From Aurantiochytrium sp. KH105 (Eukaryota > Sar > Bigyra > Thraustochytrida > Thraustochytriidae), in the NCBI GenBank assembly GCA_003116975.1, contig BGKB01000150.1:101152-165151 (forward strand): DNA of 64,000 nt. The letters are read 5' to 3'. Shown here one piece after another: positions 10,191 through 19,994 of this stretch. The position numbers were made by a program, and so were the translations under genes. How positions within the stretch are numbered: the first letter of the stretch is position 1; every line of letters begins with the position of its first letter. The notes beneath the pieces are model-generated. The model saw only the letters and a list, made by a program, of their open reading frames with translations, made no database searches and was not told the DNA's origin.

Positions 10191-11150
10191 ATGGCGGCGA
10201 AGGCGGAGAAGGCGGCGGAGGAGGAGACCATGGCGGCGGAGGAGGGCGAGCAGAGCGGCAAGCAGGGCGCGGGCAGGGCGCGGAGGCGGGCGGAGATGGC
10301 GGAGCTGCGGCTGAAGATCAGGCTGGGCGGCGGCGCGGCGCCGTCCAGGCCGGCGGCGGGCGCGTCGGTGCAGGCGGTCGTGGCCGAGTCGCCGGCGCAG
10401 GAGCCCGTCTCGGTGCTGCGGCTGCTGCGCGCGTGCAAGGCGCAGACCAGGACGCGCCGCAAGCGCATGCGCCCCGTGTACCGCGCCCAAGACCCGCGGC
10501 TCGCCGCCGCCCACGAAGTCGAGGCCAGCGCCGTCGCCGGCGGCGAGGGCCAGCGCGAGCTCGAGGAAGAGACCAAGCAGGAGACCAAGCGCGCCGACGG
10601 CGGCGACCAGGACGCCGAGCCCGCCGCGAAAAAGGCGGCCAAGGCCCGCGTGCAGGACTACGGCGCGTGGGAAAAGGTCGCTGCGTTTGACCCGGACAGC
10701 AGCGCGGGCGAGGACGCTCGCGGCGAGATGAAAGCCCCTGCCGCGCTGCAGAGGACGCGCAGTCATTCGCGGACGGCCGCAAACGCCACCATGTCTCCCG
10801 ACGAGCTCAAGGCGCTGTGGCGGGAAGCACAGGTACAGTACAGGGGGCAGATTGCGCGTAAGCTCAAACTTCAAGAGATTGAAAAGAAGATCAAGGAAGA
10901 CCGTGCGCGGGAGATCCAGGCACTGCGTGCTCAGGCCCAGGAGGAGGAAGCTCGACGTAAGCGGCAAGAGGACGAGGCCAAGGACCGCGAGGAGCGCGAG
11001 CGAAATGAGGCTCGCGAGAGAGAGCGCCAGGAGCGCGAACGTCTTGCCCGAACGATCGATATGGACGCGCAAAAGCAAATTATGCAGGACGGCGACGCTG
11101 GCGATGACGACGATGATGACGACGATGATGACGACATGGGCGGCTTTTAA
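10191..11150 (+). CDS. Coiled-coil protein with poly-Asp tail, function unknown
   Basis: 319 residues. Ala/Glu- and Arg-rich N-terminal half (about 1-150), then a short possibly ordered stretch RVQDYGAWEKVAAFDP, then a strongly charged helix (about 205-290, rich in EEEARRKRQEDEAK-like heptads), and a C-terminal run of 11 aspartates ending in MGGF. The DYGAWEK peptide resembles DYxxWxxF-type motifs that occur beside TPR or cochaperone domains in protists, but I see no such domain here. An alternative start at 10233 is possible. Head-to-head with the HtrA protease. No family recognised. Confidence 0.65.
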   Translation: MAAKAEKAAEEETMAAEEGEQSGKQGAGRARRRAEMAELRLKIRLGGGAAPSRPAAGASVQAVVAESPAQEPVSVLRLLRACKAQTRTRRKRMRPVYRAQDPRLAAAHEVEASAVAGGEGQRELEEETKQETKRADGGDQDAEPAAKKAAKARVQDYGAWEKVAAFDPDSSAGEDARGEMKAPAALQRTRSHSRTAANATMSPDELKALWREAQVQYRGQIARKLKLQEIEKKIKEDRAREIQALRAQAQEEEARRKRQEDEAKDREERERNEARERERQERERLARTIDMDAQKQIMQDGDAGDDDDDDDDDDDMGGF

Positions 11151-11509
11151 TTGATTATGATAGGATTTGATACATGTTTGACTTTCTTCTCTAGGACTTC
11201 CAGTCCCAGGCCCAGTCTTGGTATTTTGTAGTAGTTACGTTCATCTGTTGCAAGCCGAAGCGGCCAGATAAGATGCTTACAAACTGTGAAGAACGACGAC
11301 GAAAGCATGGGCGGCTTTCGATCGATGCTTGAGTTTACAGATTAGAACGCAGAATTACTTGACCAAAACCTCTTCCATTTCCAAGTTTTCTGTTTTTTAC
11401 TTGGGCTCAACCAAGTTAAAGCGCAAGACGATCGATTTCAATAAGAGATTTTTTACGATGAAAGTGACGTGTATTGTACAATTGCGCGAGATGGCGCGAG
11501 AATCTTGCA
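11151..11509. other. Convergent intergenic region
   Basis: About 360 bp between convergent stop codons. AT-richer than the genes; presumably two 3' UTRs. Nothing else recognised. Confidence 0.5.
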
Positions 11510-12499
11510 TCAAAGGGATGCCTGTCGCAAAACGCTTTCGTCGTGCTTGGCTTCAGCAGATGCGCCCAAAAGAGTCCGGATCGCAAACTGCGTGCCGATC
11601 ACGACATTTTCGCGAAGCTGCTGGAGCGGAACGTCTTGCGTAGATTCAGGATGAACCTGGACTTGATGATGCCAATTATCTGGGTCAAATTCTGCCTCGT
11701 CGGGCACAAAGGCCTTGATACGCCTTTCAGAGTCCACCTCCTCAGTCTCTTCTAAAAGCATCGCTGCCTCGGTGCGAGATACCCATACAAGCTCGGAGAT
11801 CTCAGAGACCTGCGGACGAAAGGGGCGCGGATCCGCCGAATGGACGTGCGACGCACGAACGTGCACGTAGACAACAAGGTGCTGGTGAGAAAGACCGTTT
11901 CGCCCTTGGGATTCGTCAAAGGACAGCGGAAAGGTTGACTCCCAAAGGCAAAAGGGACGAACATCCGTCGCGTTGACGACGTCAAGACCCGTCTCCTCGC
12001 GGACCTCACGCAGCCCAGCTTCCACAAGTGACTCACCGCGCTCAAGGTTGCCCCCCGGAAGAACGTAAAGGCCGCCAAAGGAGCGCAAACGCTGCGGTCG
12101 GCGCGTGAGTAGAATTTTGCCGTCTGCGCTCTCGACGAGCACGGCGACCCCGACCCGAAGGGAAAGATCTTTTCTCTGGTGCTGCGCCGCTTCATAGGCG
12201 AACGCTGGGCACATGGGGGTCTTGTGGGCGATCGGGACAACGTCTGGCGCCGTCTTGCGAGGCCCAGGTCGACCCTCGCTGGTGACAGGGGTCAGCTGGA
12301 TGCTGAATGCCTCGCGGTCGAAGCCGAGGCGCACCATGGCGCGCCCCGTTGGCGGCAGTGACCGAGCATCGCCTGTCAGACGACACAAGATGCAACGCCC
12401 GAACTCGCACCGCTGCTGGACGCCCGCGCCGAGCGCGAGGACCACCTCGCACGCTCGATTCTTGGTCATTTTCCCGATCAAAAGAGGTTTTCTCCTCAA
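11510..12499 (-). CDS. NUDT17: NUDT17-like Nudix hydrolase
   Basis: 329 residues from 12499; an alternative ATG at 12469 gives a protein beginning MTKNRACEVV. Nudix hydrolases cleave nucleoside diphosphates linked to another moiety. The Nudix box is intact: GGNLERGESLVEAGLREVRE followed by ETGL, fitting G-x5-E-x7-REUxEExGU with the metal-binding glutamates present. Flanking blocks match animal NUDT17: GVAVLVESADGKILLTRR before the box, LWESTFP after it, and a C-terminal NVVIGTQFAIRTLLG resembling VSTGTKFALKLWL. The substrate of this family is not settled. It lies downstream of the anthranilate synthase gene on the same strand, 309 bp away, but these are presumably independent transcription units. 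Confidence 0.85.
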   Translation of the reverse strand: MRRKPLLIGKMTKNRACEVVLALGAGVQQRCEFGRCILCRLTGDARSLPPTGRAMVRLGFDREAFSIQLTPVTSEGRPGPRKTAPDVVPIAHKTPMCPAFAYEAAQHQRKDLSLRVGVAVLVESADGKILLTRRPQRLRSFGGLYVLPGGNLERGESLVEAGLREVREETGLDVVNATDVRPFCLWESTFPLSFDESQGRNGLSHQHLVVYVHVRASHVHSADPRPFRPQVSEISELVWVSRTEAAMLLEETEEVDSERRIKAFVPDEAEFDPDNWHHQVQVHPESTQDVPLQQLRENVVIGTQFAIRTLLGASAEAKHDESVLRQASL

Positions 12500-12808
12500 G
12501 TGCCTCGGAGTGGGCGGACCGATGTGGGGCCGTCTATACGACTAGGCCTACTACCGACTCCGACTCGGATCGATTTTAGTAGGCCTGAAAGTAGGATGCC
12601 GCGTTCCAGGAGCAACGGCAACAACACGTTGTCTGCGCCGACGATCGGATCAAAGTAGACGGTAACTTAGCGCTGACGAGGTTTGTATAGTACTTTCAAC
12701 AACCGAGGAAAGAGTAAAAGGAAAAAAAGCCGTGCGGTGGTGGAAAGGGGAAAGAGAAATATTGCTGATGTCACTTCTTTTGCGAGTAGCTAGCTTCGTC
12801 TAAGGGGC
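12500..12808. promoter_or_regulatory. Nudix gene promoter region with 10-bp inverted repeat
   Basis: Holds the upstream region of the Nudix gene and the 3' flank of trpE(G). A perfect inverted repeat AGGCCTACTA (12544-12553) / TAGTAGGCCT (12577-12586), 23-bp loop, sits about 45-90 bp upstream of the Nudix start. It could be a protein-binding site or an RNA hairpin. Confidence 0.5.
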
Positions 12809-15307
12809 CTAGTCGCTATACTTGAGCTTCTCGATGGCGTTGCGCAGCATACAAAGTCCGTCCGAGGGCCGCGTGAGAATGCTCTCCGGATGGAATTGCA
12901 CCGCGGCCATAGGGAGCTCAGTGTGCTCGACAGCCATGACGGTTCCGTCTTCAAGTTCGGCGGTGATGGCGAACTTGGTGTCCTTGGTGACAGACTCGCG
13001 ATTTGCATAGAGCGAGTGATAGCGCGCGACAGTGAACTCTTTTGAGACGCCGTCAAAGATGTTCCAGCGCCCAGCGCCAGTCTGCTTGACCTGGGAGGGC
13101 TTGCCGTGCATCGGGTAATCAAGAACGGCAAGCGTGCCGCCTCCCGCCTCCACCATGGACTGCAGACCAAGACATACGCCAAATACTGGAATTCGAAGCT
13201 TTTGCAGCATGGCGAGCGTTTCGGCGCACTTGAAGTCAGAGGGTTTGCCCGGACCTGGTGACATGAGAACCATGTCTGGTGCAAGGGCCTTGAGCTCCTC
13301 CTCGGTAATACCAAAGCGAACAGTGGTGACCTTGGCGCCAATCTGACGCACATAGTTGGCCAGCGTGTGCACAAAAGAATCCTGGTGGTCGATGAGCACA
13401 ACATGTTTACCAGCACCCACGTTACCAGCAGAGGCGCGGAGGCGCGACTGCGTGGCCGAGCCGTTCTTGGCCGTGTTCGCAAAGGCCTTGGCTCCCTGGA
13501 CCGCCTCGACAAACGCCGAGGCCTTGAGCTCCGTCTCCTTCTCCTCAGATGCCGGGACCGAGTCGTAGAGGAGAGTGGCGCCGGCACGAACCTCAGAGAC
13601 CCCGTCCTTGAGGCGAATCGTGCGCAGGGTCATGCCAGTGTTCAAGCTGCCGTCGAAGCCAACAAAGCCGACGGCGCCGCCGTACCAGCAACGCGGCGAG
13701 TGCTCAATGCGCTCGAGAAACTGGATCGCCCACGTCTTGGGCGCGCCGGTGACGGTGACAGCCCACGTGTGTACGAGAAAGGCGTCAAGAGCATCAAAGG
13801 ATGCATCTCCATTGGAGCCGTCGCGAAGGTAACCCTCGACATGATCGACGGTATGAATGAGCTTGGAGTATTTCTCGATTTGGCGCCGCCCAATCACCTG
13901 CACCGAGCCCTGACGACAAATGCGCGACTTGTCGTTCCGGTCCACGTCCGTGCACATGGTCAACTCGCTCTCCTCCTTTTTGTCCGAGAGAATTTGGCGA
14001 ATCTGCTCCGCATCCTCGAGCGCGTCAGCACCACGCTGGATCGTGCCCGAGATAGGGCACGTCTCGACACGCATACCTTCGAGCGTCTTTTCCACGCGCA
14101 CAAACATTTCAGGGGAAGCGCCAACCAGGTACTCATTGCTACCGAGGTTGATCTGGAAAAGGTAAGGCGACGGGTTCTTGACACGAAGCATGCGCAGAAT
14201 CTCCGAGGGCTTGGCCTTGCTTGGCTGCCGAAATGTCTGGCTGATGACTGCCTCGAAAAGGTTTCCTACCTTGAACTCTTCGCGTGCCTTCTCCACGCTC
14301 TTGGCGTACTCGCCGGGCTCGTGGTCGCGCGAGGGCTCGCCGCCTTCCTGGGGCACGAATGGCGCCTCTTCGCCCTCGCGTTCCAACCCCACCGTGCTTT
14401 CGGTGGATCCATCCTCGGTGGTCACCTCGAAATCGTACTCGAGCCTCCAAGACTTGGCCGTCTGCTTGTCGTGTACAAGGATTGAGTCAGGGAGGTACAG
14501 CGCCAGGTCGCGTTGCGAGGGGTCGCGATCCTGCTTGAGCTCGATGGGCTCAAACTGAAAGGTCAGATCGTAGCCAAAGGCGCCGTAGAGACCGAGCTGG
14601 GGGTCCACCTCGGTCTCGGTACGCCACTTGGCGATAATGCTACGCACAACGGAAAAGATGGAGTTCTGTTTGCTGCGCTCCTCCTCGGGGAAGCGGGCAT
14701 TCTCCAGCTCCTTGACGCGTCCCTTGATGGACTCGGCGCTGACCTCGAGCGAGTCAGCGTCCACGGCTTCGCATGCGCGCATCGCCTGGGAAAGCGCGAT
14801 CAAAAGCACCTTACCGCGCGCATTGAGCGCTGTCAGCGCGAACTTGCGGCCCCAGCCTTCGAGCGCCACGGGCGGGTCCTGAAAGCCCATGGTCCAGCGC
14901 GCATAGCGCCCCGGGTATTCATAGGCGGACTCAAAGATGCACCCTCGGTGGCTGTCGAGCGCCTCGACGAGTGCCTCGACGTCTTCCTCGACGGTTGCAC
15001 TCGTGTCGTGCACCTTGCGGATCACCTTGACCGCGCCCTGCGTCATGAACGTGCGGTCGTCCGGCCTGTACCTCGGCCTCCCCGTGGACAGCTCGTCCAA
15101 GGCAGGCTCGCCCTGCTGCTGCTGCTGCTGCTGCTGCGGCTGCGGCTGCTCGCCATTCGCGCCGCCACCTTCATCCGCGCGGAGCCGCTTGCGCTCCGGC
15201 TCGCCCTCCTGCGCCGCCGCCATCTCGCCGGGCTCGAGCGCCGCGCCTGTCGCGAGCTGCCGCGCCTTGCGAGTCTGCCGGCGCGCGCTCGCTCGCTCGT
15301 GCAGCAA
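12809..15307 (-). CDS. trpE(G): Anthranilate synthase, fused TrpE-TrpG (bacterial TrpE(G) type)
   Basis: 832 residues. First committed step of tryptophan synthesis: chorismate plus glutamine to anthranilate. N-terminal region: basic stretch, then poly-Gln (residues about 58-65, CTG/CAG repeat). TrpE domain follows (about 75-600) with ESAYEYPGRYARW, LGLYGAFGYDLTFQFEPI, CPISGTIQRG, ELTMCTDVDRNDKSR and HTWAVTVTGAPK. A TrpG-type glutamine amidotransferase closes the protein with Cys712 (FGVCLGLQ), His806 and Glu808 (VQFHPES). The wording of the TrpE blocks is very close to the rhizobial/alphaproteobacterial fused TrpE(G) rather than to separate fungal or plant subunits. Starts at 15307, 15223 or later in-frame ATGs are possible; the longest version has an Arg-rich N-terminus that could be a mitochondrial targeting peptide. 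Confidence 0.93.
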   Translation of the reverse strand: MLHERASARRQTRKARQLATGAALEPGEMAAAQEGEPERKRLRADEGGGANGEQPQPQQQQQQQQGEPALDELSTGRPRYRPDDRTFMTQGAVKVIRKVHDTSATVEEDVEALVEALDSHRGCIFESAYEYPGRYARWTMGFQDPPVALEGWGRKFALTALNARGKVLLIALSQAMRACEAVDADSLEVSAESIKGRVKELENARFPEEERSKQNSIFSVVRSIIAKWRTETEVDPQLGLYGAFGYDLTFQFEPIELKQDRDPSQRDLALYLPDSILVHDKQTAKSWRLEYDFEVTTEDGSTESTVGLEREGEEAPFVPQEGGEPSRDHEPGEYAKSVEKAREEFKVGNLFEAVISQTFRQPSKAKPSEILRMLRVKNPSPYLFQINLGSNEYLVGASPEMFVRVEKTLEGMRVETCPISGTIQRGADALEDAEQIRQILSDKKEESELTMCTDVDRNDKSRICRQGSVQVIGRRQIEKYSKLIHTVDHVEGYLRDGSNGDASFDALDAFLVHTWAVTVTGAPKTWAIQFLERIEHSPRCWYGGAVGFVGFDGSLNTGMTLRTIRLKDGVSEVRAGATLLYDSVPASEEKETELKASAFVEAVQGAKAFANTAKNGSATQSRLRASAGNVGAGKHVVLIDHQDSFVHTLANYVRQIGAKVTTVRFGITEEELKALAPDMVLMSPGPGKPSDFKCAETLAMLQKLRIPVFGVCLGLQSMVEAGGGTLAVLDYPMHGKPSQVKQTGAGRWNIFDGVSKEFTVARYHSLYANRESVTKDTKFAITAELEDGTVMAVEHTELPMAAVQFHPESILTRPSDGLCMLRNAIEKLKYSD
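15113..15136. repeat. CTG/CAG trinucleotide repeat encoding poly-Gln
   Basis: Eight CTG units on the plus strand, read as CAG (Gln) in the N-terminal region of the anthranilate synthase gene. Confidence 0.85.
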
Positions 15308-15375
15308 TTTTGCACTCTGCTGTTCGAGGCGTCGTTCCGCGCACTAGCAGCACAGGCCGCGCGCAGCCGCACCCT

Positions 15376-15430
15376 GCGCAAGTGGCCCATCGCGCCGCCG
15401 CAAGTGGGGAATGGCCGCGCCGCAAGTGGA
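15376..15430 (+). promoter_or_regulatory. Three CGCAAGTGG elements upstream of trpE(G)
   Basis: CGCAAGTGG occurs at about 15377, 15399 and 15421, spaced 22 bp (two helical turns), 70-120 bp upstream of the longest trpE(G) start. The second copy continues GGAATGGCCGCG, the third ACTTTCGCC. Similar copies occur in three other intergenic regions of the window, so I treat it as a candidate promoter element. Confidence 0.55.
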
Positions 15431-15867
15431 CTTTCGCCCTGCGGCGACTGACAGCGACAGACAGCGGGTGTGCCGTCGCCTGCAGGCAGTGCGTGCGTGC
15501 TAGAGAAGACGTCATCACAGCGACCGCCAGAGTCTGGGGACGCGGATGACGGGGCTGGCGTCGAATGGCTTGGTGGCGGCGATCGGAGTTCGCGGTGGCT
15601 GGCTGGCTGGCTGCCGGCTGGCTGGTTGTTGCAGCGTGGCTGAGTCAATCTGAGAGAGCGAGCTCGCTGGGATTTCTCGTGGCGATGAAGATGATGCTGC
15701 TGATGAAGGGATTGGGTCCTTGTTGCTGCTCTTCACGCCAAAGAGGATGCCGGCTCACGAAAGATAAACGAAACGAATCACAATGGACTCGAAGGCCAGA
15801 GGGGAAAAGCAACAGCGGGAAAAGCGCGGACAAGGACCAAACCGTGCTTGACAAGGACAGTAGTATA

Positions 15868-15981
<114 letters not shown>

Positions 15982-16235
15982 GTTTGTTTTTCCAGCCCAA
16001 AAGAGCAGAGCAACGACATGAGCATAATCGCCTGCAAACCCGTTTGTCGCAACAGAGATACACCGGCGAGGCAGGCAACGAGGGGCGGCCGCAGCCCTCA
16101 CATCAACGCAACGTCCTGTGCGCCGCGTGGGCTTGACGCAGCTGGCTGGCTGGCGGGCTGGCTGGCGACCAGGCGGGCTGCAAGAATCGAGACCAGAGAT
16201 CGATCGCAACACGCTGAGGCATCGTAACCACGGCG

Positions 16236-19200
16236 ATGGCGCGTAGCTCGCAAGGTCGTGCAGAGGCCCTGGTCCACAATGTGCTCAAAGGGACAGAGAA
16301 GATCTTGCTCGATACTATCAACGGTCTTCGGCCCGTGCGAAACCAAGGCTGGTGCATCATGGCTCTCGTCGTTCAGGCCGTGCTTGTCAGTCTCGTTTGC
16401 CTTTTCTGGCTGTACCGTGTCACATACGCAAGTACGACGTCGCACCACGGAATCTTTGGCTGTGAGGCATCAAGCGATAATCTCGCTGGCAAGTCATTTC
16501 CCGAACTTGCGTGCGCGGCTCCCGTTGACGTTGTGTATACCTGGGTCAATGGCTCTGACCCGCGATGGTTGGAACAACTTCGATATTACCGCGAACAACA
16601 GCGCTTGCAGGACGAAGCCAGAGAAGAAACCTCGCCGAATGATGCCGAAAGTATTGGCGAAACTGTCACCAACGAGAGCGGCGAGGACCTCGGAGCCGCA
16701 ACCTCTTCCCTTCAGAATCTTCACGAGCAAATTGAGGACCTCGATGAAGCCATCCGAAAGGTGCAGCAAGAACAAGCGCATCCTGAAATGGATTCTCACG
16801 CGCATGAAACGCGAGCGACGCAAACGGCTGATTTCGAGGCCTCCTCAAACCTCCGGCCAAGTCGGTCTGCCCAAATTGGGGATCATAACGATGAAGGGCA
16901 TTTGAAGCAAAGGCTTCTGCTTGATGAGGACTCCGTCGCGAAGGGGCAATTCCGGAGAGGACTCCGCTACGGCGAGTCGTACGATGGCGATTTTGGTGCA
17001 TGGGATAGAGACGCAGATGCCTACTTGCAAGCAAGTCTTGACTACGACGAGCTCTTGCAACGGGAGTACATTGCAGTCGCAGCCAAAGAGAGAGAAGGGA
17101 GCGCAATATCGGAATACGACGACGACGGTACAGTCCAAGCAAATGGAGGCGACTTCTTTTCGGAAGACAAGCAGGAACCCAGCATTGAAGAGGCTTCGTC
17201 TGCAAATCGGTTTCGTGACAACGAAGAGCTGCGATTCTCCCTGCGCTCGCTTGAAAAATATGCGCCATGGGTGCGTCACATTTACATTGTTACAGACAAC
17301 CAAATTCCTTCGTGGCTTGACCTCAATCATCCACGCATGACTCTCGTGTCCCATGCAGACATTTTTGCCAACAAGTCACATTTACCGACGTTTAGTTCTC
17401 CCTCGATCGAGGCCAATCTTCACCGCATTCCGGGTCTCGGAGAGAACTTTATCTACTTTAACGACGACGTCATGCTCGGTGCGCCCGTGTGGCCGAGCGA
17501 CTTTCACGATCCTGCGCTTGGCCAGCGCATTTTTCTCGCATGGGCGCTTCCGCACTGCAGCGATGGATGCATTTCCAATTGGATCGGAGACAATTATTGC
17601 GATGCTGCCTGCAATGTTGCAGCATGCGACTTCGATGGCGGAGATTGTGAAGGCGAAAATGCCCAGATGCCAAATTGGGGAGATCCTGACATGCATGCTT
17701 TCGGCGGCATGGGCGCCGAGTTTGGCGAATTCGATAACAGCCAAGCGTACAGGGAAGAATGCAGTGATGGCTGCCGCAAAGAGTACCTTGCGGATGGCTT
17801 TTGCGACCGCGAGTGCGCTCATCCAGAATGTGGGTGGGATGGCGTCGACTGCTTTGAGCCAAGCGGTCCGCCAGCGCGCGCGATGCCTTTCGTCTTTGTC
17901 GATCCATTTCCCCTGGCAACGAACTTGGTGACTCCTATTGCGCTCCCTTTTGGCGTTCGCGCCGCGAGTCTCAATTTGTCGCATATTGAAAACGAACCTG
18001 AATTGACCATCGAGACCGCCACAGCGACGTCTGCATCCATTGTTACCAAAGCTACATTTCATCAGCCTACAAAGACTTTGAACCTCGTCTTTGCAAACCC
18101 TGGGGCTCCCACCGAGCATCATTTGGTGTGGGGAGGTACTTCGCTCGAGACTTTCGCCTTTGGTGAAAATGTGACCACGTTCTTTTCAGAGGTCAAACGT
18201 GATCAATATCTTGTTGGGGGCTGCGCGCCTGGCCTCGGGTGTGAACAATTTGAAAGTCTCGAGCTCGCCATGCAAATGTGTCTTGTCCGTGGATCTCTTT
18301 GTGGAGGCGTCACGAGCTCCAACCGCCACGCGCCGCCTGCGACATACGAGCTTCGAGCGGGATCTGGCCTTGCGCCCTCGTACACATACGAAGATTCGTG
18401 GCAACGGTCCGGTGACTTTGATGGCGCGTGTGCAGAGTCGTCTGCTGATCTTTCCGTCGACGTTGAGAAAGTGGCGGTGCACTTGAAAATGTCCGACGAA
18501 AGTGCATACTTTATCAACATTACAAGTTCGCTCCCTCTATGCGCCTTTGGCGCAGCCACCTCTGAGCGTTCATCTTCACAGCGCCGCGGTCTTGCCTCGT
18601 CGCTGCCAAGGCCAGAAGAGCGCCGTGTAACTACTCATGCTGCACAGTCGCCTGCAAATCTCACCTTTGCAGCAGCGCAGTACGTCAAGCAAGCTCGTCT
18701 CAAGCGGCAAATGCTCCTGCGCGTCAACGTATTTCGAGCGCACATTGACGATTCTCTGCAAAGCAGAGCTGCATGGCGTCCCGACCCTGAAAGCGACCGG
18801 GCGAATGCGTCGACGTCATCTGCATCAACACTCGATGCTTTCATGTCAGAAATGTCGAACGCATCAGAGACTGTCAGCGCCGCTCCTGAGGCATCCGCGG
18901 TCGATGCATTGCCGTCACGCGAGCGAAGAACGCTGATTGATACCTTTGGAGGATCTTTGCTGCATGTGAATAAGCTTTACACGGAAGTGTTTGGCAAAAG
19001 GGAGCGACGCGTCATTGCGCACATGCCTCATTTTATGCAAAAGACCCAAATTGAGGCCATGCAAGCTCGCTTTGCGGAGGAATTCGCGCGAACTTCGCAA
19101 AACAGGTTCCGAAGCACGGATGATATGCAATTCGCATTCGCGTACATGTACTGGATCGTGCACCAGGGGGATCAACCGCTGTTTCCGCCGCGTGAGTACT

Positions 19201-19994
19201 TTGACAAAGAGCTCGATACGGACGGCGACGGCGTCCTTTCCCCAAATGAGCTTATTACACTTGCGGCCATGCAAGTTGGAGGCGACGCCGGTCACCACTC
19301 CACGCGCGAGACGCTGTTGGCCATGGTCCGATGCGTCGATCCTACGATCCTAGGGCCACCCCATGACGCTTCGTCTTCAGCGGATGAGGACAGCGAGGGA
19401 GCTGACGATGATGAGGAGCTGCAGGAAGAAGCCATCGAAGACAACAAGGATGACCTTGTTCGCTTCACGTTTGAGCAGATTATGGCGTGCGAGCTGACGC
19501 GCGGGGCTCTTTTAGACAAGACTCCGCGCAAACAGACACATTCGATCATCAAGGAAGAGGACAGCCCGGTGGCATTCCAGATGCTCGGCGACGACTTTGT
19601 GGACGTGGCTTCACAGCTAGACTCGATTCGAGCGCGCAAACCAAAGTTTATATGCGTCAATGACAACATGAATCATCCATCCATGGAGGTCCTGCAAGAG
19701 CTGCGCAACTTTCAACTCGCGCTATTCCCGCAAAAGTCCTCCTTTGAGCTGCCGCTGAATCGCCGCAACCGCTTCTTGTACATGGACGAGTACCATTCTC
19801 ATCTCTTTTATTACAACCTTTACGCGCGCGCAACATACGCGTTGATTATCCTTGTCATCTGCGTGTATTTTTGTCCGTGCTTTGAGGAAGTTCCGGCCCA
19901 GAATGCTGACTCTGCACAACGCAGAGATGAGAATGACGTGCGAGCAGATGTCGAGGGCGACCCTGAGATGGTTGCATCTTCTAAAGAACAGTGA
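16236..19994 (+). CDS. GNPTAB: GNPTAB-like GlcNAc-1-phosphotransferase (Stealth family) with LNR and EF-hand
   Basis: 1252 residues, the size of human GNPTAB. In animals this Golgi enzyme adds GlcNAc-1-phosphate to mannose of lysosomal enzymes, starting the mannose-6-phosphate tag. Order seen: N-terminal membrane anchor (about 42-61, MALVVQAVLVSLVCLFWLY); Stealth CR1 (about 97-115, DVVYTWVNGSDPRW); Stealth CR2 (from about 325, NEELRFSLRSLEKYAPWVRH, later IYFNDDVMLG); two LNR/Notch-type Cys modules (about 442-475 and 508-540); Stealth CR3 (HMPHFMQKTQIEAMQ); a canonical EF-hand loop DTDGDGVLSPNEL (about 994); Stealth CR4 (from about 1138, CVNDNMNHPS); C-terminal membrane anchor (about 1199-1215). 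A spacer between CR1 and CR2 is long and acidic. Whether it makes mannose-6-phosphate signals or another phosphosugar cannot be told from sequence. Confidence 0.93.
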   Translation: MARSSQGRAEALVHNVLKGTEKILLDTINGLRPVRNQGWCIMALVVQAVLVSLVCLFWLYRVTYASTTSHHGIFGCEASSDNLAGKSFPELACAAPVDVVYTWVNGSDPRWLEQLRYYREQQRLQDEAREETSPNDAESIGETVTNESGEDLGAATSSLQNLHEQIEDLDEAIRKVQQEQAHPEMDSHAHETRATQTADFEASSNLRPSRSAQIGDHNDEGHLKQRLLLDEDSVAKGQFRRGLRYGESYDGDFGAWDRDADAYLQASLDYDELLQREYIAVAAKEREGSAISEYDDDGTVQANGGDFFSEDKQEPSIEEASSANRFRDNEELRFSLRSLEKYAPWVRHIYIVTDNQIPSWLDLNHPRMTLVSHADIFANKSHLPTFSSPSIEANLHRIPGLGENFIYFNDDVMLGAPVWPSDFHDPALGQRIFLAWALPHCSDGCISNWIGDNYCDAACNVAACDFDGGDCEGENAQMPNWGDPDMHAFGGMGAEFGEFDNSQAYREECSDGCRKEYLADGFCDRECAHPECGWDGVDCFEPSGPPARAMPFVFVDPFPLATNLVTPIALPFGVRAASLNLSHIENEPELTIETATATSASIVTKATFHQPTKTLNLVFANPGAPTEHHLVWGGTSLETFAFGENVTTFFSEVKRDQYLVGGCAPGLGCEQFESLELAMQMCLVRGSLCGGVTSSNRHAPPATYELRAGSGLAPSYTYEDSWQRSGDFDGACAESSADLSVDVEKVAVHLKMSDESAYFINITSSLPLCAFGAATSERSSSQRRGLASSLPRPEERRVTTHAAQSPANLTFAAAQYVKQARLKRQMLLRVNVFRAHIDDSLQSRAAWRPDPESDRANASTSSASTLDAFMSEMSNASETVSAAPEASAVDALPSRERRTLIDTFGGSLLHVNKLYTEVFGKRERRVIAHMPHFMQKTQIEAMQARFAEEFARTSQNRFRSTDDMQFAFAYMYWIVHQGDQPLFPPREYFDKELDTDGDGVLSPNELITLAAMQVGGDAGHHSTRETLLAMVRCVDPTILGPPHDASSSADEDSEGADDDEELQEEAIEDNKDDLVRFTFEQIMACELTRGALLDKTPRKQTHSIIKEEDSPVAFQMLGDDFVDVASQLDSIRARKPKFICVNDNMNHPSMEVLQELRNFQLALFPQKSSFELPLNRRNRFLYMDEYHSHLFYYNLYARATYALIILVICVYFCPCFEEVPAQNADSAQRRDENDVRADVEGDPEMVASSKEQ

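Noticed and set aside
9885-11078. N-terminal extension of the HtrA protease reading frame (ORF continues about 400 codons upstream)
   Set aside because: It is antisense to the coiled-coil/poly-Asp gene, is Leu/Arg-rich low complexity as expected from reverse translation of Glu/Lys-rich codons, and the family begins shortly before the protease domain.
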